In this document: positions 1 through 5,872 of the stretch, one piece after another | Position numbering within the stretch: the stretch's first letter is position 1 | How the letters are laid out: every line of letters starts with the position of its first letter | NCBI GenBank assembly: GCA_002422745.1 | Contig: DITH01000129.1 | Location: 1,234-10,313 of the forward strand | DNA from: Alphaproteobacteria bacterium UBA6189 | Lineage (GTDB): Bacteria > Pseudomonadota > Alphaproteobacteria > Rickettsiales > UBA3002 | DNA: 9,080 nucleotides | Reading direction: 5' to 3' | Program-made: the position numbers and the translations under genes | The notes under the pieces: model-generated | What the model saw: only the letters and a program-made list of their open reading frames with translations | What the model was told of the DNA's origin: nothing | Database searches by the model: none

Positions 1-440
1 CAGGAGGGAAACTCCCAGCTGTAATTCTCACCATCATAAGCGGCCTGCACTTTCACGTCGAAAGAGTGCGGCTCGGTCACTTCGCCATCGCCTTTCAGGA
101 AATCGCGCTCCGGAGTGAAGTTGAATGTGTTGACCTCGCCATCCAAGCGGTTAAGCGTGAGGGTCATGTTCACTTTCGCCGGGTCAATCAGCTTATCATC
201 CTCATACGCATAGACGTGGTATTCCGGCGGCACACCATCCTCAAAAATGGTTATTTCCAGCGCAAAATCATCCTTACGCAGCATCCGCCCCCGGTTCGGG
301 CCGCGCTCATATTCCTCATCGGCAACTTTTTCGTCATGCCCACCACCGGCAGGCTGGCTATTCCCACCCGATAATAGCGCGTACATGCCGCCGACTACTA
401 AGACAGCCAGCAGTAGCAACAAAAATCTCTTATTCCTCAT
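1..440 (-). CDS. Efflux RND periplasmic adaptor subunit, CnrB/CzcB-like (partial, N-terminus only)
   Basis: About 146 residues are visible; the gene runs off the left edge. The start is the ATG at 438-440, preceded by GGAG (447-450) seven bases upstream. It overlaps the end of the outer-membrane gene by 11 bp, which suggests translational coupling. The product opens with MRNKRF and a hydrophobic segment (about residues 6-24), an uncleaved anchor or signal. A Gly/His/Glu-rich linker follows, then the N-terminal domain found in CzcB-type adaptors, with the stretches GPNRGRML, FALEITIFEDGVPPEYHVYA and GEVTEPHSFDV. The barrel-sandwich and hairpin domains lie outside the window. Adaptors of this family bridge an inner-membrane RND proton/cation antiporter and a TolC-like channel to expel divalent metals from the periplasm. 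The CzcB/CnrB/NccB type is clear; the metal is inferred from the neighbours. Confidence 0.88.
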   Translation of the reverse strand, partial: MRNKRFLLLLLAVLVVGGMYALLSGGNSQPAGGGHDEKVADEEYERGPNRGRMLRKDDFALEITIFEDGVPPEYHVYAYEDDKLIDPAKVNMTLTLNRLDGEVNTFNFTPERDFLKGDGEVTEPHSFDVKVQAAYDGENYSWEFPS

Positions 441-1806
441 TCTCAACTCCGCTCGTTACGCCGGGTTCGGTAATACCAGCGGTTAATTTATCCACTTCCG
501 CCTTGGCAACGTGGTATTCCTTCAAGGCGGCGATATATTGCTCTTTCACGTCAAAAAGCGTGCGTTGCGCGTCCAGCACTTCAAGGTAGGGAAACTTGCC
601 CGCGCGGTAGCCTTGGCGCGAAAGGGAAAACGCTTTTTCCGCCGAAGGCAGGATGGAGTTTTTGAGATTGTCGGCATTGCGATAGGCGTTTAGCTGGGTT
701 TCCAGCGCCTCGTGCAGTTCGTTAATCATCGCCAGTTTCACCGCCTGCTTGTCGCTCTCGGCTTGGGAAACTTCCTGACGCGCGCGCTCGATATTGCCCC
801 GGTTCATGTTGAAAACAGGAATCGGAATGGAAACGCCTACGATAAATGCCTGATCGCCGGTATCGCGCAAGTCGCGCACCCCTGCGTTAAAACTTGGGTC
901 AGGAATGGCGTTTGATTTTTCTAACTCATATTGCGCCTGCATTTTGGCAAAGTTACTTTCCATGCGCGTATAACCGGGGTTCTTTTCCATCTTCGCTTCG
1001 GCATCCGCCTCGGTGATAGGCGGCGTAAGCACAAAGAAATCAGATGTATCGAGCGGGAAACTGTCATCATGACTTCCCCACATATTGGAAAGCACATGCT
1101 TGGCATGGCCTAATTCGCGTTCGGCCCGCTCATGCGCGAAGGCGGCGGTGGATACCGTAATCTGCGCCTTGCTTTTCTGGATTAGCGGTTCACGCGCTGC
1201 ATCCACCCGTTCGCCGACTTCCCGATATAAGCCGCCAGCGGTTTCCTTTTGTTCTTCGGCCAGCTTCAACATTTCCTGCGCGGCGACCGCATTGGCATAG
1301 GCAACCGTAGCATCACGCACCACATTGATTTGCGTCAATGTCTGGTTATGGCGGCTTAATGCCACGCCTTGCTCGGCAACGGCCCTGCGCCCGGAGCGCT
1401 TGCCGCCGACTTCGATGGTTTGGGAAACGCTGTAGGTTATTTCCCCGCTGCTCATGCCGCTATAGCGTCCGCCACCGCCCACATTTTCTGCCAGCACGCC
1501 GACTTCCGGGTTTCTCCATGCGTCGGACTGGCTTCGCGTGCCTTCCGTTGCCAGCACAGCGGCATTAGCGGATTTAATGCGAGGGGAGTTTTGCAAGGCG
1601 CGATCAATCGCGGTCTGGAGATTCACCCCGAAGGTTGCCGGGGGAGTCGGCGCGGCCTTTGCGTCCGGCACTGCGTCAGCGGGGGGCGCAACTGCTTCGG
1701 CTGCTGCCGGAGGGGTATCCGTTGCAGGAGTATCTTGGGCATAGGTAGGGAGGGAAAGGAGTGAAGCGGATAATATTGTCGCTGAAAGTAAATATGATAA
1801 TCGCAT
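430..1806 (-). CDS. TolC-family outer-membrane metal efflux protein, CnrC/CzcC-like
   Basis: The product has 458 residues, a usual length for CzcC-type outer-membrane factors. It starts with a Sec signal peptide (MRLSYLL to about residue 23, cleavage near TYA/Q). A Pro/Ala-rich linker (about 25-58) follows, then two OEP repeats: about 60-250, opening with LQTAIDRALQNSP and containing EGTRSQSDAWRNPEV, and about 265-445, containing NPGYTRMESNFAKMQAQYELEK and FNMNRGNIERARQE. The start at 1804-1806 has an AGGGGA ribosome site a few bases upstream. It should form the trimeric outer-membrane exit duct of the RND pump whose adaptor gene overlaps its 3' end. It lies 58 bp after the sigma gene and has its own copy of the shared promoter motif (1845-1875), the arrangement known for cnrC in Cupriavidus. 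Family is sure; substrate is inferred from the CnrYXH-like regulators. Confidence 0.93.
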   Translation of the reverse strand: MRLSYLLSATILSASLLSLPTYAQDTPATDTPPAAAEAVAPPADAVPDAKAAPTPPATFGVNLQTAIDRALQNSPRIKSANAAVLATEGTRSQSDAWRNPEVGVLAENVGGGGRYSGMSSGEITYSVSQTIEVGGKRSGRRAVAEQGVALSRHNQTLTQINVVRDATVAYANAVAAQEMLKLAEEQKETAGGLYREVGERVDAAREPLIQKSKAQITVSTAAFAHERAERELGHAKHVLSNMWGSHDDSFPLDTSDFFVLTPPITEADAEAKMEKNPGYTRMESNFAKMQAQYELEKSNAIPDPSFNAGVRDLRDTGDQAFIVGVSIPIPVFNMNRGNIERARQEVSQAESDKQAVKLAMINELHEALETQLNAYRNADNLKNSILPSAEKAFSLSRQGYRAGKFPYLEVLDAQRTLFDVKEQYIAALKEYHVAKAEVDKLTAGITEPGVTSGVENEE

Positions 1807-1823
1807 TCCATCCCCTGCATGTT

Positions 1824-1845
1824 AAAAAAGTGCCTAAACACTTCC
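1824..1845 (-). terminator. Weak hairpin plus T-run between the sigma gene and the efflux operon
   Basis: On the minus strand, GGAAGTG-TTTAGG-CACTTTTTT can fold into a 5-bp stem (1828-1832 with 1839-1843), extendable by two G-T pairs, followed by a T-run. It could end or attenuate transcripts arriving from the sigma gene. The stem is short and poor in G+C, and its left arm touches the -10 box of the promoter motif at 1845-1854, so it is weak as a terminator. Confidence 0.3.
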
Positions 1846-1875
1846 TTATACGCAGGATGGATGTTTACCCCTCAA
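1845..1875 (-). promoter_or_regulatory. Putative ECF sigma promoter of the efflux operon (shared motif, copy B)
   Basis: On the minus strand the site reads TTGAGGGGT (1875-1867), 12 bases, then TGCGTATAAG (1854-1845). The 9-mer, the 10-mer and the spacing are identical to copy C at 4927-4957. The upstream box overlaps the last codons of the sigma gene. The -10-like box ends 38 bases before the start codon of the outer-membrane gene. The position matches cnrCp, a known CnrH-dependent promoter in Cupriavidus. Use by the sigma factor encoded here is inferred. Confidence 0.7.
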
Positions 1876-2485
1876 GTGCCGGGGAAAGTTTTTTGCGGAG
1901 GATTTTACGGGCGCGATAAACCCGTGTTTCTACGGTTTTCACTGTAATGCCGAGTTGCTTCGCGCATTCCTGTTGTGAGTGTTCTTCCAAGTGAAAAAGT
2001 ATTAACGCGGCTTTAAGGTCATGCGGCAATTCATTAATCGCCTTATCCAGTGCGGTCAGCCGATCGCGGACTTCTAACAGGCTTTCCACATTGCCGTTCT
2101 GGTCTTCCAAGACTTCGGCGAAAACAGCACTGTCATGCCCGTTATCATCCTTTTGCATCCAGTCCAGCGACAGGCACCGCCGCAGCTTTGAACGGCGGTT
2201 ATAATCGCGGCAAAGATTCAGGGTGATGTTGAAAATCCACGTCGAGGGAGCAAAGGCCGGGTTATATTTTGCTGCATGAGAAAAGACGCGGGCAAAGGTT
2301 TCCTGCACCATGTCGAGGGCTATATCCTCATCCCGCGTGTATTTACAGGCGAAGGCGAACAGCCGGGATTTATACCGCTGCATAAGCAGCACAAAGGAGG
2401 CGTGGTCGCGCTCGGCGACGCAGGCGATCAGCGAAGCGTCCGATGCTTCCTCATTTGTGGCGTTACGGTTGGTGGTATAGTGCAT
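1865..2485 (-). CDS. cnrH: ECF-type RNA polymerase sigma factor, CnrH-like
   Basis: The product has 206 residues, typical for an ECF sigma factor. Region 2 spans about 28-98, with the core-binding/-10 segment DEDIALDMVQETFARVF and then STWIFNITLNLCRDYNRR. Region 4 spans about 143-197, with LPHDLKAALILFHLEEHSQQ and the helix-turn-helix CAKQLGITVKTVETRVYRAR. No extra domain is present. The ATG at 2483-2485 overlaps the 3' end of the sensor gene by 23 bp and has no strong ribosome site, so translation is probably coupled to the sensor; no better start is seen. As third gene after an anti-sigma-like protein and a CnrX-like sensor, and just before the efflux genes, it matches CnrH. By analogy it is held at the membrane without metal and, once released, reads the three motif copies in this window. 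Sigma identity is sure; the regulon is inferred. Confidence 0.92.
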   Translation of the reverse strand: MHYTTNRNATNEEASDASLIACVAERDHASFVLLMQRYKSRLFAFACKYTRDEDIALDMVQETFARVFSHAAKYNPAFAPSTWIFNITLNLCRDYNRRSKLRRCLSLDWMQKDDNGHDSAVFAEVLEDQNGNVESLLEVRDRLTALDKAINELPHDLKAALILFHLEEHSQQECAKQLGITVKTVETRVYRARKILRKKLSPALEG

Positions 2486-2918
2486 CCGTGATGATTCTGT
2501 TCATTTTCTGGTTTTGTTCTTCCGTGAGTACAGTCTGCATCTCGAAAAGATGCTGCATGGTGATTTTCTGCAATTCCCCCAGCGTCGTATGATTATCGGC
2601 TATCGCCTTTTCCACGCGCGGGCCGTAGCGTTTTTCCTCTTTCACCGCATTTGCCAGTTCCATATTGGCGAGTTTCAGCTTTTCCTCAAGGTAGATTACC
2701 TTTTCCTGGTACTGCCGCTCCATGTCTTTCAGCGCTTCTTCCTGCTCCGGCGTGATGTTTAGCTGCGCGTGGATATGGGCGTTGAGGCTATTGGCCTTCA
2801 CATGCGTATGCGGCGGGTGATCGTGATGGAAATAATGCTGCCCCATATACACGCCGCCAACCGCCACACCTGCAATCAATGCAATAATTCCCAGCAGTTG
2901 GATGTAGCTTTTTTTCAT
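2463..2918 (-). CDS. cnrX: Membrane-anchored periplasmic metal sensor, CnrX-like (Metal_resist/Spy-like fold)
   Basis: The product has 151 residues: an N-terminal membrane anchor (about 7-26), a His-rich stretch (28-39, HYFHHDHPPHTH), then a helical periplasmic domain with NITPEQEEALKDMERQY, KEEKRYGPRVEKAI and HLFEMQTVLTEEQ. This is the hairpin pattern of CnrX and related periplasmic heavy-metal sensors. The nickel/cobalt ligands I recall for CnrX are His42, His46, Glu63, His119 and Met123. With a constant offset of four they fall on Asn46, His50, Glu67, His123 and Met127, so four of five are kept; His48 is a possible substitute for the first. The start lies 3 bp after the upstream stop codon, and the 3' end overlaps the sigma gene. 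The expected role is to sense periplasmic metal and trigger release of the sigma factor through the CnrY-like protein. Confidence 0.88.
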   Translation of the reverse strand: MKKSYIQLLGIIALIAGVAVGGVYMGQHYFHHDHPPHTHVKANSLNAHIHAQLNITPEQEEALKDMERQYQEKVIYLEEKLKLANMELANAVKEEKRYGPRVEKAIADNHTTLGELQKITMQHLFEMQTVLTEEQNQKMNRIITDALYHQP

Positions 2919-2921
2919 AGG

Positions 2922-3275
2922 CTATCTCGCAGCTCCCATCATGGTCGCTTCAAGGCGCGATGCAGGCAGATACGGAGAGTTCATGGCGAACATGCTTATT
3001 CTGGCATCTTCTGCCGTGGCGACCTGATATGGGTCGCTGGCGGGCGGCAGGGTAAGGCTTGCCGTCAGCCCGATGCACAGAGCCAGCCCCAACGCGGCAA
3101 AACGGAACTGCGGCAGCGTGAAGGCGGCAAGCGCATCCTCCACCCAGCGGTTCAGCGATGCGGAGAACTTACTTTCCACCCGTTGTAATACAGCCTGCTC
3201 CATCCCGGCCAAGCGCGAATAATTGGGCTGGCGGTGGAAATGCATCTCAAGTAACGAATCGAGGTCTTTCTTCAT
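2922..3275 (-). CDS. Putative membrane anti-sigma factor, CnrY-like
   Basis: The product has 117 residues: a cytoplasmic N-terminal half (1-55, including DLDSLLEMHFHRQ and MEQAVLQRVESKF), one membrane helix (about 57-76) and a short periplasmic tail (77-117). No family is recognisable from residues alone. The call rests on topology and position: first gene of the unit, 3 bp before the CnrX-like sensor and upstream of the sigma gene. CnrY is likewise a small single-pass protein whose cytoplasmic N-terminus clamps CnrH. The tail has several Met residues (ISMFAMNS, ATMMGAAR), which might contact the sensor or metal. The ATG at 3273-3275 has AAGG nearby, and promoter motif A lies 26 bases upstream. 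If right, metal bound by the sensor causes this protein to free the sigma factor. It could instead be another small membrane regulator. Confidence 0.7.
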   Translation of the reverse strand: MKKDLDSLLEMHFHRQPNYSRLAGMEQAVLQRVESKFSASLNRWVEDALAAFTLPQFRFAALGLALCIGLTASLTLPPASDPYQVATAEDARISMFAMNSPYLPASRLEATMMGAAR

Positions 3276-3291
3276 GTCTTTACCTTATTGT

Positions 3292-3315
3292 CCTATGCCA
3301 CCTTATACGCATAGG
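3292..3315. repeat. Perfect 7-bp inverted repeat spanning the -10 box of promoter A
   Basis: CCTATGC (3292-3298) and its reverse complement GCATAGG (3309-3315) flank a 10-base spacer that holds most of the -10-like box. It could be an operator, or a hairpin in any transcript reading through from the MFS gene. It is symmetric, so it has no strand. Confidence 0.5.
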
Positions 3316-3332
3316 GTTTCTTTATCCCTTAT
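3302..3332 (-). promoter_or_regulatory. Putative ECF sigma promoter of the regulator operon (shared motif, copy A)
   Basis: On the minus strand the site reads ATAAGGGAT (3332-3324), 12 bases, then TGCGTATAAG (3311-3302). The 10-mer and spacing are identical to copies B and C; the upstream box matches theirs at 6 of 9 bases. It ends 26 bases before the start codon of the CnrY-like gene. It is in the place of cnrYp, the autoregulated promoter of the cnr operon in Cupriavidus. Confidence 0.7.
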
Positions 3333-3382
3333 ATCCGCAAAAAAGATTCATTGCCGGAGCGCGGGAAAAACAGCGTTAAGCC

Positions 3383-3395
3383 ATTTATAATAAAT
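3383..3395. repeat. AT-rich 13-bp palindrome in the 3276-3454 intergenic region
   Basis: ATTTAT-A-ATAAAT is a perfect dyad with one central base. It lies in the 179-bp gap between the MFS gene and the CnrY-like gene. Apart from this and promoter A, no convincing terminator or other element is visible in the gap. It may be a protein site or simply chance in AT-rich DNA. Confidence 0.2.
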
Positions 3396-3454
3396 AGCAA
3401 TTATAGGGTTTTTTCTGCATAAGGAAATAATTTTTGCGCTTGAGGCTGAATGCC

Positions 3455-4804
3455 TTATTGACGCGGCCAATGCGGGTGCAAATCATCAATCACAAAGGCA
3501 TGGCCGTCTTCGGTCGCATGGTCTTGGAGCAAATGCGGGTGATCGGGGGGAAGGTCGCTATGGTCGTGCGGGATGATTTCGGGGTCGCGCGTCGGCCATA
3601 CCACCAGCGCAACCAACGTACCTGTTAGCGCAAGAGCGGCCATTACAGCAAAAGCTACGGCCTGTCCCATTTCCGCACCAAGCTGCCCCACCAAAGGATA
3701 GCAGATTAGCCAGCAGGCATGGCTTAGCGAAAACTGCGCGGCGAAAATGGCCGGGCGGTCATTGGCATTGGCAGAGCGTTTGAGAAGTCGGCCCGAAGGG
3801 GTGATGCTCATGGAATAGGCAAAGCCCATGACGAACCAGCCCGCCATGATGATATACCAGAACCCGCCTGCATGATCGAAGGCCGCAGTTAGTGCAGCGA
3901 GAACCGCAAGCGCGATAGTCATTACGCTTGCCGCATAGAGCATGATGCGCCGGTCAGCTATCCGGTCGAGCAAGCGCGGCAACAGGAATGCCGCAAGGAT
4001 GGAGCCGCCGCCGAATGCGGCCAAGGTGATGGCAACGTCGCTTTGTGAAAGCCCCAGCGTGTCGCGCACGATGACGACCGTATTGACGATCACCATAGAG
4101 CTGGTGGCCGCCGCCGCCAGAGTGATCGCCAGCAGCCCCAGCAGGCGGGGAGTCTTAAGGTAGAAACGGATGCCGCGCGTCGTCTTCGCGTACACGCCTT
4201 CTTCCTTGGAGGGGGAACTGATGGTTTTTGGCAATATGACCGTCACGACCAAGAGCGCCGAACCGATAAACCCAACAGCGGTTCCAGAGAAAAGCCAGTG
4301 GAAGTTCATAACGGTAAGTAATGCCGCCGCCAGCATCGGGCTGGTCAGACTCTCCATGTCATACGCCAGACGCGACAGGGAAAGTGCGCGGGTGTAATCT
4401 TTTTCGTTGGGTAATACATCGGGAATGGTCGCCTGAAAAGTCGGCGTGAAAGCAGCGGAGGCCGATTGCAGCACGAAGATGAGAAGGTAAATCTGCCAAA
4501 CCTGATCGACAAATGGCAGACAAACGGCTACCGCCGCACGGACAATATCCATTGCCACCAGAAACGAGCGGCGGGGCAAGCGATTGGCATAGGCTCCGAC
4601 AATCGGGGCAATGCCGATATAGGCAATCATCTTAATGGCAAGCGCCGTTCCCAGCACCGTTCCCGCATCGCCGCCTGCAATATCGTAAGCCAGCAGGCCG
4701 AGCGCGACGGTTGCCAGACCTGTGCCGACCAGCGCAATAACCTGCGCGAAAAATAAGTGGCGGTAGGTTCGGTTAGAAAGGATGTCGCTTGCAAAAAAAA
4801 TCAT
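3455..4804 (-). CDS. MFS exporter with His-rich C-terminus, NreB-like (probable nickel/cobalt efflux)
   Basis: The product has 449 residues with the 12-helix pattern of the major facilitator superfamily. The N-terminal half has SNRTYRHLFFAQVIALVGTGL and the loop motif GAYANRLPRRSFL; the C-terminal half has the equivalent DRIADRRIML. The last 45 residues are hydrophilic and hold eight histidines (PHDH, DHPHLLQDH, DGH, LHPHWPRQ). A His-rich C-terminus is the hallmark of NreB, the nickel exporter of Achromobacter, which supports a nickel/cobalt role beside the CnrYXH-like genes. The protein should export cytoplasmic cation by proton antiport, complementing the RND pump that clears the periplasm. 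The ATG at 4802-4804 follows GAGG by 9 bases. The gene lies 179 bp upstream of the regulator operon on the same strand; no copy of the shared promoter motif was found before it. Family is sure; substrate is inferred. Confidence 0.85.
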   Translation of the reverse strand: MIFFASDILSNRTYRHLFFAQVIALVGTGLATVALGLLAYDIAGGDAGTVLGTALAIKMIAYIGIAPIVGAYANRLPRRSFLVAMDIVRAAVAVCLPFVDQVWQIYLLIFVLQSASAAFTPTFQATIPDVLPNEKDYTRALSLSRLAYDMESLTSPMLAAALLTVMNFHWLFSGTAVGFIGSALLVVTVILPKTISSPSKEEGVYAKTTRGIRFYLKTPRLLGLLAITLAAAATSSMVIVNTVVIVRDTLGLSQSDVAITLAAFGGGSILAAFLLPRLLDRIADRRIMLYAASVMTIALAVLAALTAAFDHAGGFWYIIMAGWFVMGFAYSMSITPSGRLLKRSANANDRPAIFAAQFSLSHACWLICYPLVGQLGAEMGQAVAFAVMAALALTGTLVALVVWPTRDPEIIPHDHSDLPPDHPHLLQDHATEDGHAFVIDDLHPHWPRQ

Positions 4805-4926
4805 TCAGAATGGCCTCGGTTCTCATCGCCGACGCACTCTTGCCAATGGCGGATAGGTCGGATTTTGGTTTGTTGCCATATTACTGAATGCCACCAAAAA
4901 CTTAAGAGAAATATTAGCATATTTGA

Positions 4927-4957
4927 TTGAGGGGTGAGCGCATGTCGTGCGTATAAG
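4927..4957 (+). promoter_or_regulatory. Putative ECF sigma promoter of the hupE-DUF6488 unit (shared motif, copy C)
   Basis: On the plus strand, TTGAGGGGT (4927-4935), 12 bases, then TGCGTATAAG (4948-4957). Both boxes are identical to copy B on the other strand. Just downstream it also shares GGCATA, at the same distance, with copy A (4960-4965 here). It lies 67 bases before the hupE-like start codon, in the 220-bp divergent gap, and points towards that gene. No clear promoter for the divergent MFS gene was recognised in this gap. Confidence 0.7.
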
Positions 4958-4967
4958 CAGGCATAAA

Positions 4968-4994
4968 GCAAATATCCCGTAATGGGTAATTTGC
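4968..4994. repeat. 27-bp imperfect inverted repeat in the hupE leader
   Basis: GCAAATATCCC (4968-4978) and GGGTAATTTGC (4984-4994) flank the 5-base centre GTAAT. Nine of eleven positions pair: six outer pairs, two mismatches and three inner pairs. It begins 10 bases after the -10-like box of promoter C, so it would lie at the 5' end of the transcript or act as a downstream operator. It does not match any metal-regulator site I can recall. Confidence 0.5.
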
Positions 4995-5024
4995 CGCATT
5001 TCCAAACGTCAAGGGTCTTATCAA

Positions 5025-5852
5025 ATGAAACCAATACTGCTTTCCCTACTTAGTTTTTTCTTCACCACCTCCGCCTTCGCGCATGGCATGTCCGAGGAAG
5101 ATAAAGCAAAGGCGCTGGAAGCGAGCTATTGGGATTTTGTCGAGCTTGGCGCAAGCCACATGGTCACGGGCTACGACCATTTGCTATTCCTGTTCGGGGT
5201 GATTTTCTTCCTCACCAAGTTCAAGGACATTGTGAAGTTTATTACGGCCTTCACCATCGGCCATTCCATCACGCTCATATTCGCTACGCTCTACCATGTT
5301 CAGGCCAATTACTATCTTGTGGACGCGGTGATTGCGCTCACCGTCATGTATAAGGGCTTCGACAACCTCGATGGCTTCAAGAAATACCTGAATGTGAAAG
5401 CGCCGAACCTGCTGTGGATGGTGTTTGCATTCGGCCTTATCCACGGTTTCGGCCTCTCGACGCGCTTGCAGATGTTGCCGTTGGCGGAAGATGGGCTGGT
5501 GCTGCGTATCCTTGCATTCAACGTGGGTGTGGAATTGGGACAGATCGCCGCCCTTAGCATCATGCTGTTCGTGCTTTCCGGCTGGCGCAAATCCGCTTCT
5601 TTTGCGAAGTTCAGCAAAGCTGCCAACGCATTGCTGGTATTCGCCGGTTTCATGCTGTTGCTGATGCAACTGCACGGATTCCAGCACACGAAATATCCTG
5701 ACGACTTCCCGCTCAACCAAGACGACCACAGCCATGTCCATGCGGATATGGAGGCAGCCGCCACCCCATCCGCGCTGGAAGGCTACCAGAAAAAGTTTGA
5801 GGTGAAGCCTGACATGCACTCGCATGGCGAGGGCGCACCTCATGCCCACTAA
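5025..5852 (+). CDS. HupE/UreJ-family membrane protein with His-rich C-terminus
   Basis: The product has 275 residues. A signal peptide (1-19, ending AFA/H) would leave His20 as the mature N-terminus. The membrane region carries the hallmarks of the second HupE/UreJ Pfam family: LGASHMVTGYDHLLFL (41-56), FTIGHSITL (76-84), LIHGFGLS (138-145) and FNVGVELGQ (165-173). A hydrophilic His-rich tail follows (220-275, with DDHSHVHADM, MHSHGEGAPHAH). HupE/UreJ proteins are associated with nickel or cobalt transport in hydrogenase and urease clusters; this subfamily is poorly characterised and could act in uptake, export or metal handling. No hydrogenase or urease gene is in view. The ATG follows AAGGG by 9 bases. 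Promoter copy C upstream and the DUF6488-like gene 20 bp downstream suggest a metal-induced two-gene operon. Family is sure; direction of transport is unknown. Confidence 0.88.
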   Translation: MKPILLSLLSFFFTTSAFAHGMSEEDKAKALEASYWDFVELGASHMVTGYDHLLFLFGVIFFLTKFKDIVKFITAFTIGHSITLIFATLYHVQANYYLVDAVIALTVMYKGFDNLDGFKKYLNVKAPNLLWMVFAFGLIHGFGLSTRLQMLPLAEDGLVLRILAFNVGVELGQIAALSIMLFVLSGWRKSASFAKFSKAANALLVFAGFMLLLMQLHGFQHTKYPDDFPLNQDDHSHVHADMEAAATPSALEGYQKKFEVKPDMHSHGEGAPHAH

Positions 5853-5872
5853 ACGATAACCAAGGAGTTCCT

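Noticed and set aside
962..980. Extra TGCGCGTATAAC-like match to the promoter 10-mer
   Set aside because: It lies within the outer-membrane protein gene, has an inserted dinucleotide, and lacks the upstream AGGG box at the right distance.
4801..5034. Possible 77-residue minus-strand gene in the divergent intergenic region
   Set aside because: It covers promoter C and the dyad, lacks motifs and has no good ribosome site; the region is better explained as regulatory.
5184..5849. 221-residue open frame on the minus strand opposite the HupE-like gene
   Set aside because: Its product is low-complexity and basic with no recognisable motif, and the plus strand encodes a clear HupE/UreJ protein with signal peptide and conserved motifs.
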